Below are positions 5,492 to 5,496 of a stretch of DNA of 5,496 nucleotides, in pieces. The stretch's first letter is position 1; every line of letters begins with the position of its first letter. The notes under the pieces were generated by a model, which saw only the letters and a program-made list of their open reading frames with translations, was not told the DNA's origin and did no database searches. The stretch covers positions 1 through 5,496 of the forward strand of contig JAGBBE010000050.1 of assembly GCA_017938645.1 (NCBI GenBank), given 5' to 3'. The DNA comes from Clostridia bacterium. Its GTDB lineage: Bacteria > Bacillota_A > Clostridia > Christensenellales > Aristaeellaceae. Made by a program: the position numbers and the translations under genes.

Positions 5492-5496
5492 AATCC

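Noticed and set aside
1..5496. CRISPR array, tRNA, rRNA or insertion sequence
   Set aside because: No regularly spaced repeats, cloverleaf, rRNA-like stretch, transposase or terminal inverted repeat pair was seen on reading through both strands.

Overview
The window looks like chromosomal DNA of a gut-type Clostridia, most likely in or near the Oscillospiraceae (inference). The reasons are a GC-rich prfC with Clostridia-style ribosome binding sites, a probable DUF6034-type lipoprotein fragment, and compact GC-rich dyads after prfC. No taxonomic marker is decisive here.

Layout. (1) Positions 1-1041, plus strand: the 3' part of a secreted or lipoprotein-like gene of unknown function, open through the left edge. 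(2) Positions 1042-1184: a short convergent gap holding one long imperfect hairpin, 1104-1139. (3) Positions 1185-3140, minus strand: a two-gene operon, read right to left. It encodes an unrecognised 247-residue protein and then a 396-residue Xre helix-turn-helix protein fused to an ImmA/IrrE (COG2856) zinc metallopeptidase. A clear TTGACA-N16-TAAAAT promoter (3175-3202) fixes the operon start and rules out the longer reading frame that reaches 3263. (4) Positions 3203-3816: about 600 bases with no convincing gene. They hold two orphan terminator-like hairpins facing opposite ways, several short dyads and the prfC promoter. (5) Positions 3817-5418, plus strand: prfC, peptide chain release factor 3, complete. 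(6) Positions 5419-5496: a string of GC-rich dyads.

How they relate. prfC is housekeeping: it recycles RF1/RF2 off the ribosome after termination. It has its own promoter and is divergent from the operon. The Xre-ImmA/IrrE operon looks like an accessory cassette: it is visibly AT-richer than prfC, it is self-contained with its own promoter, and hairpins with related stem sequence lie on either side of it. Xre-COG2856 fusions next to a small variable gene are known in toxin-antitoxin-like and stress- or phage-responsive regulatory modules. This pair is the best candidate in the window for a poorly described system, but its function cannot be read from the sequence alone.
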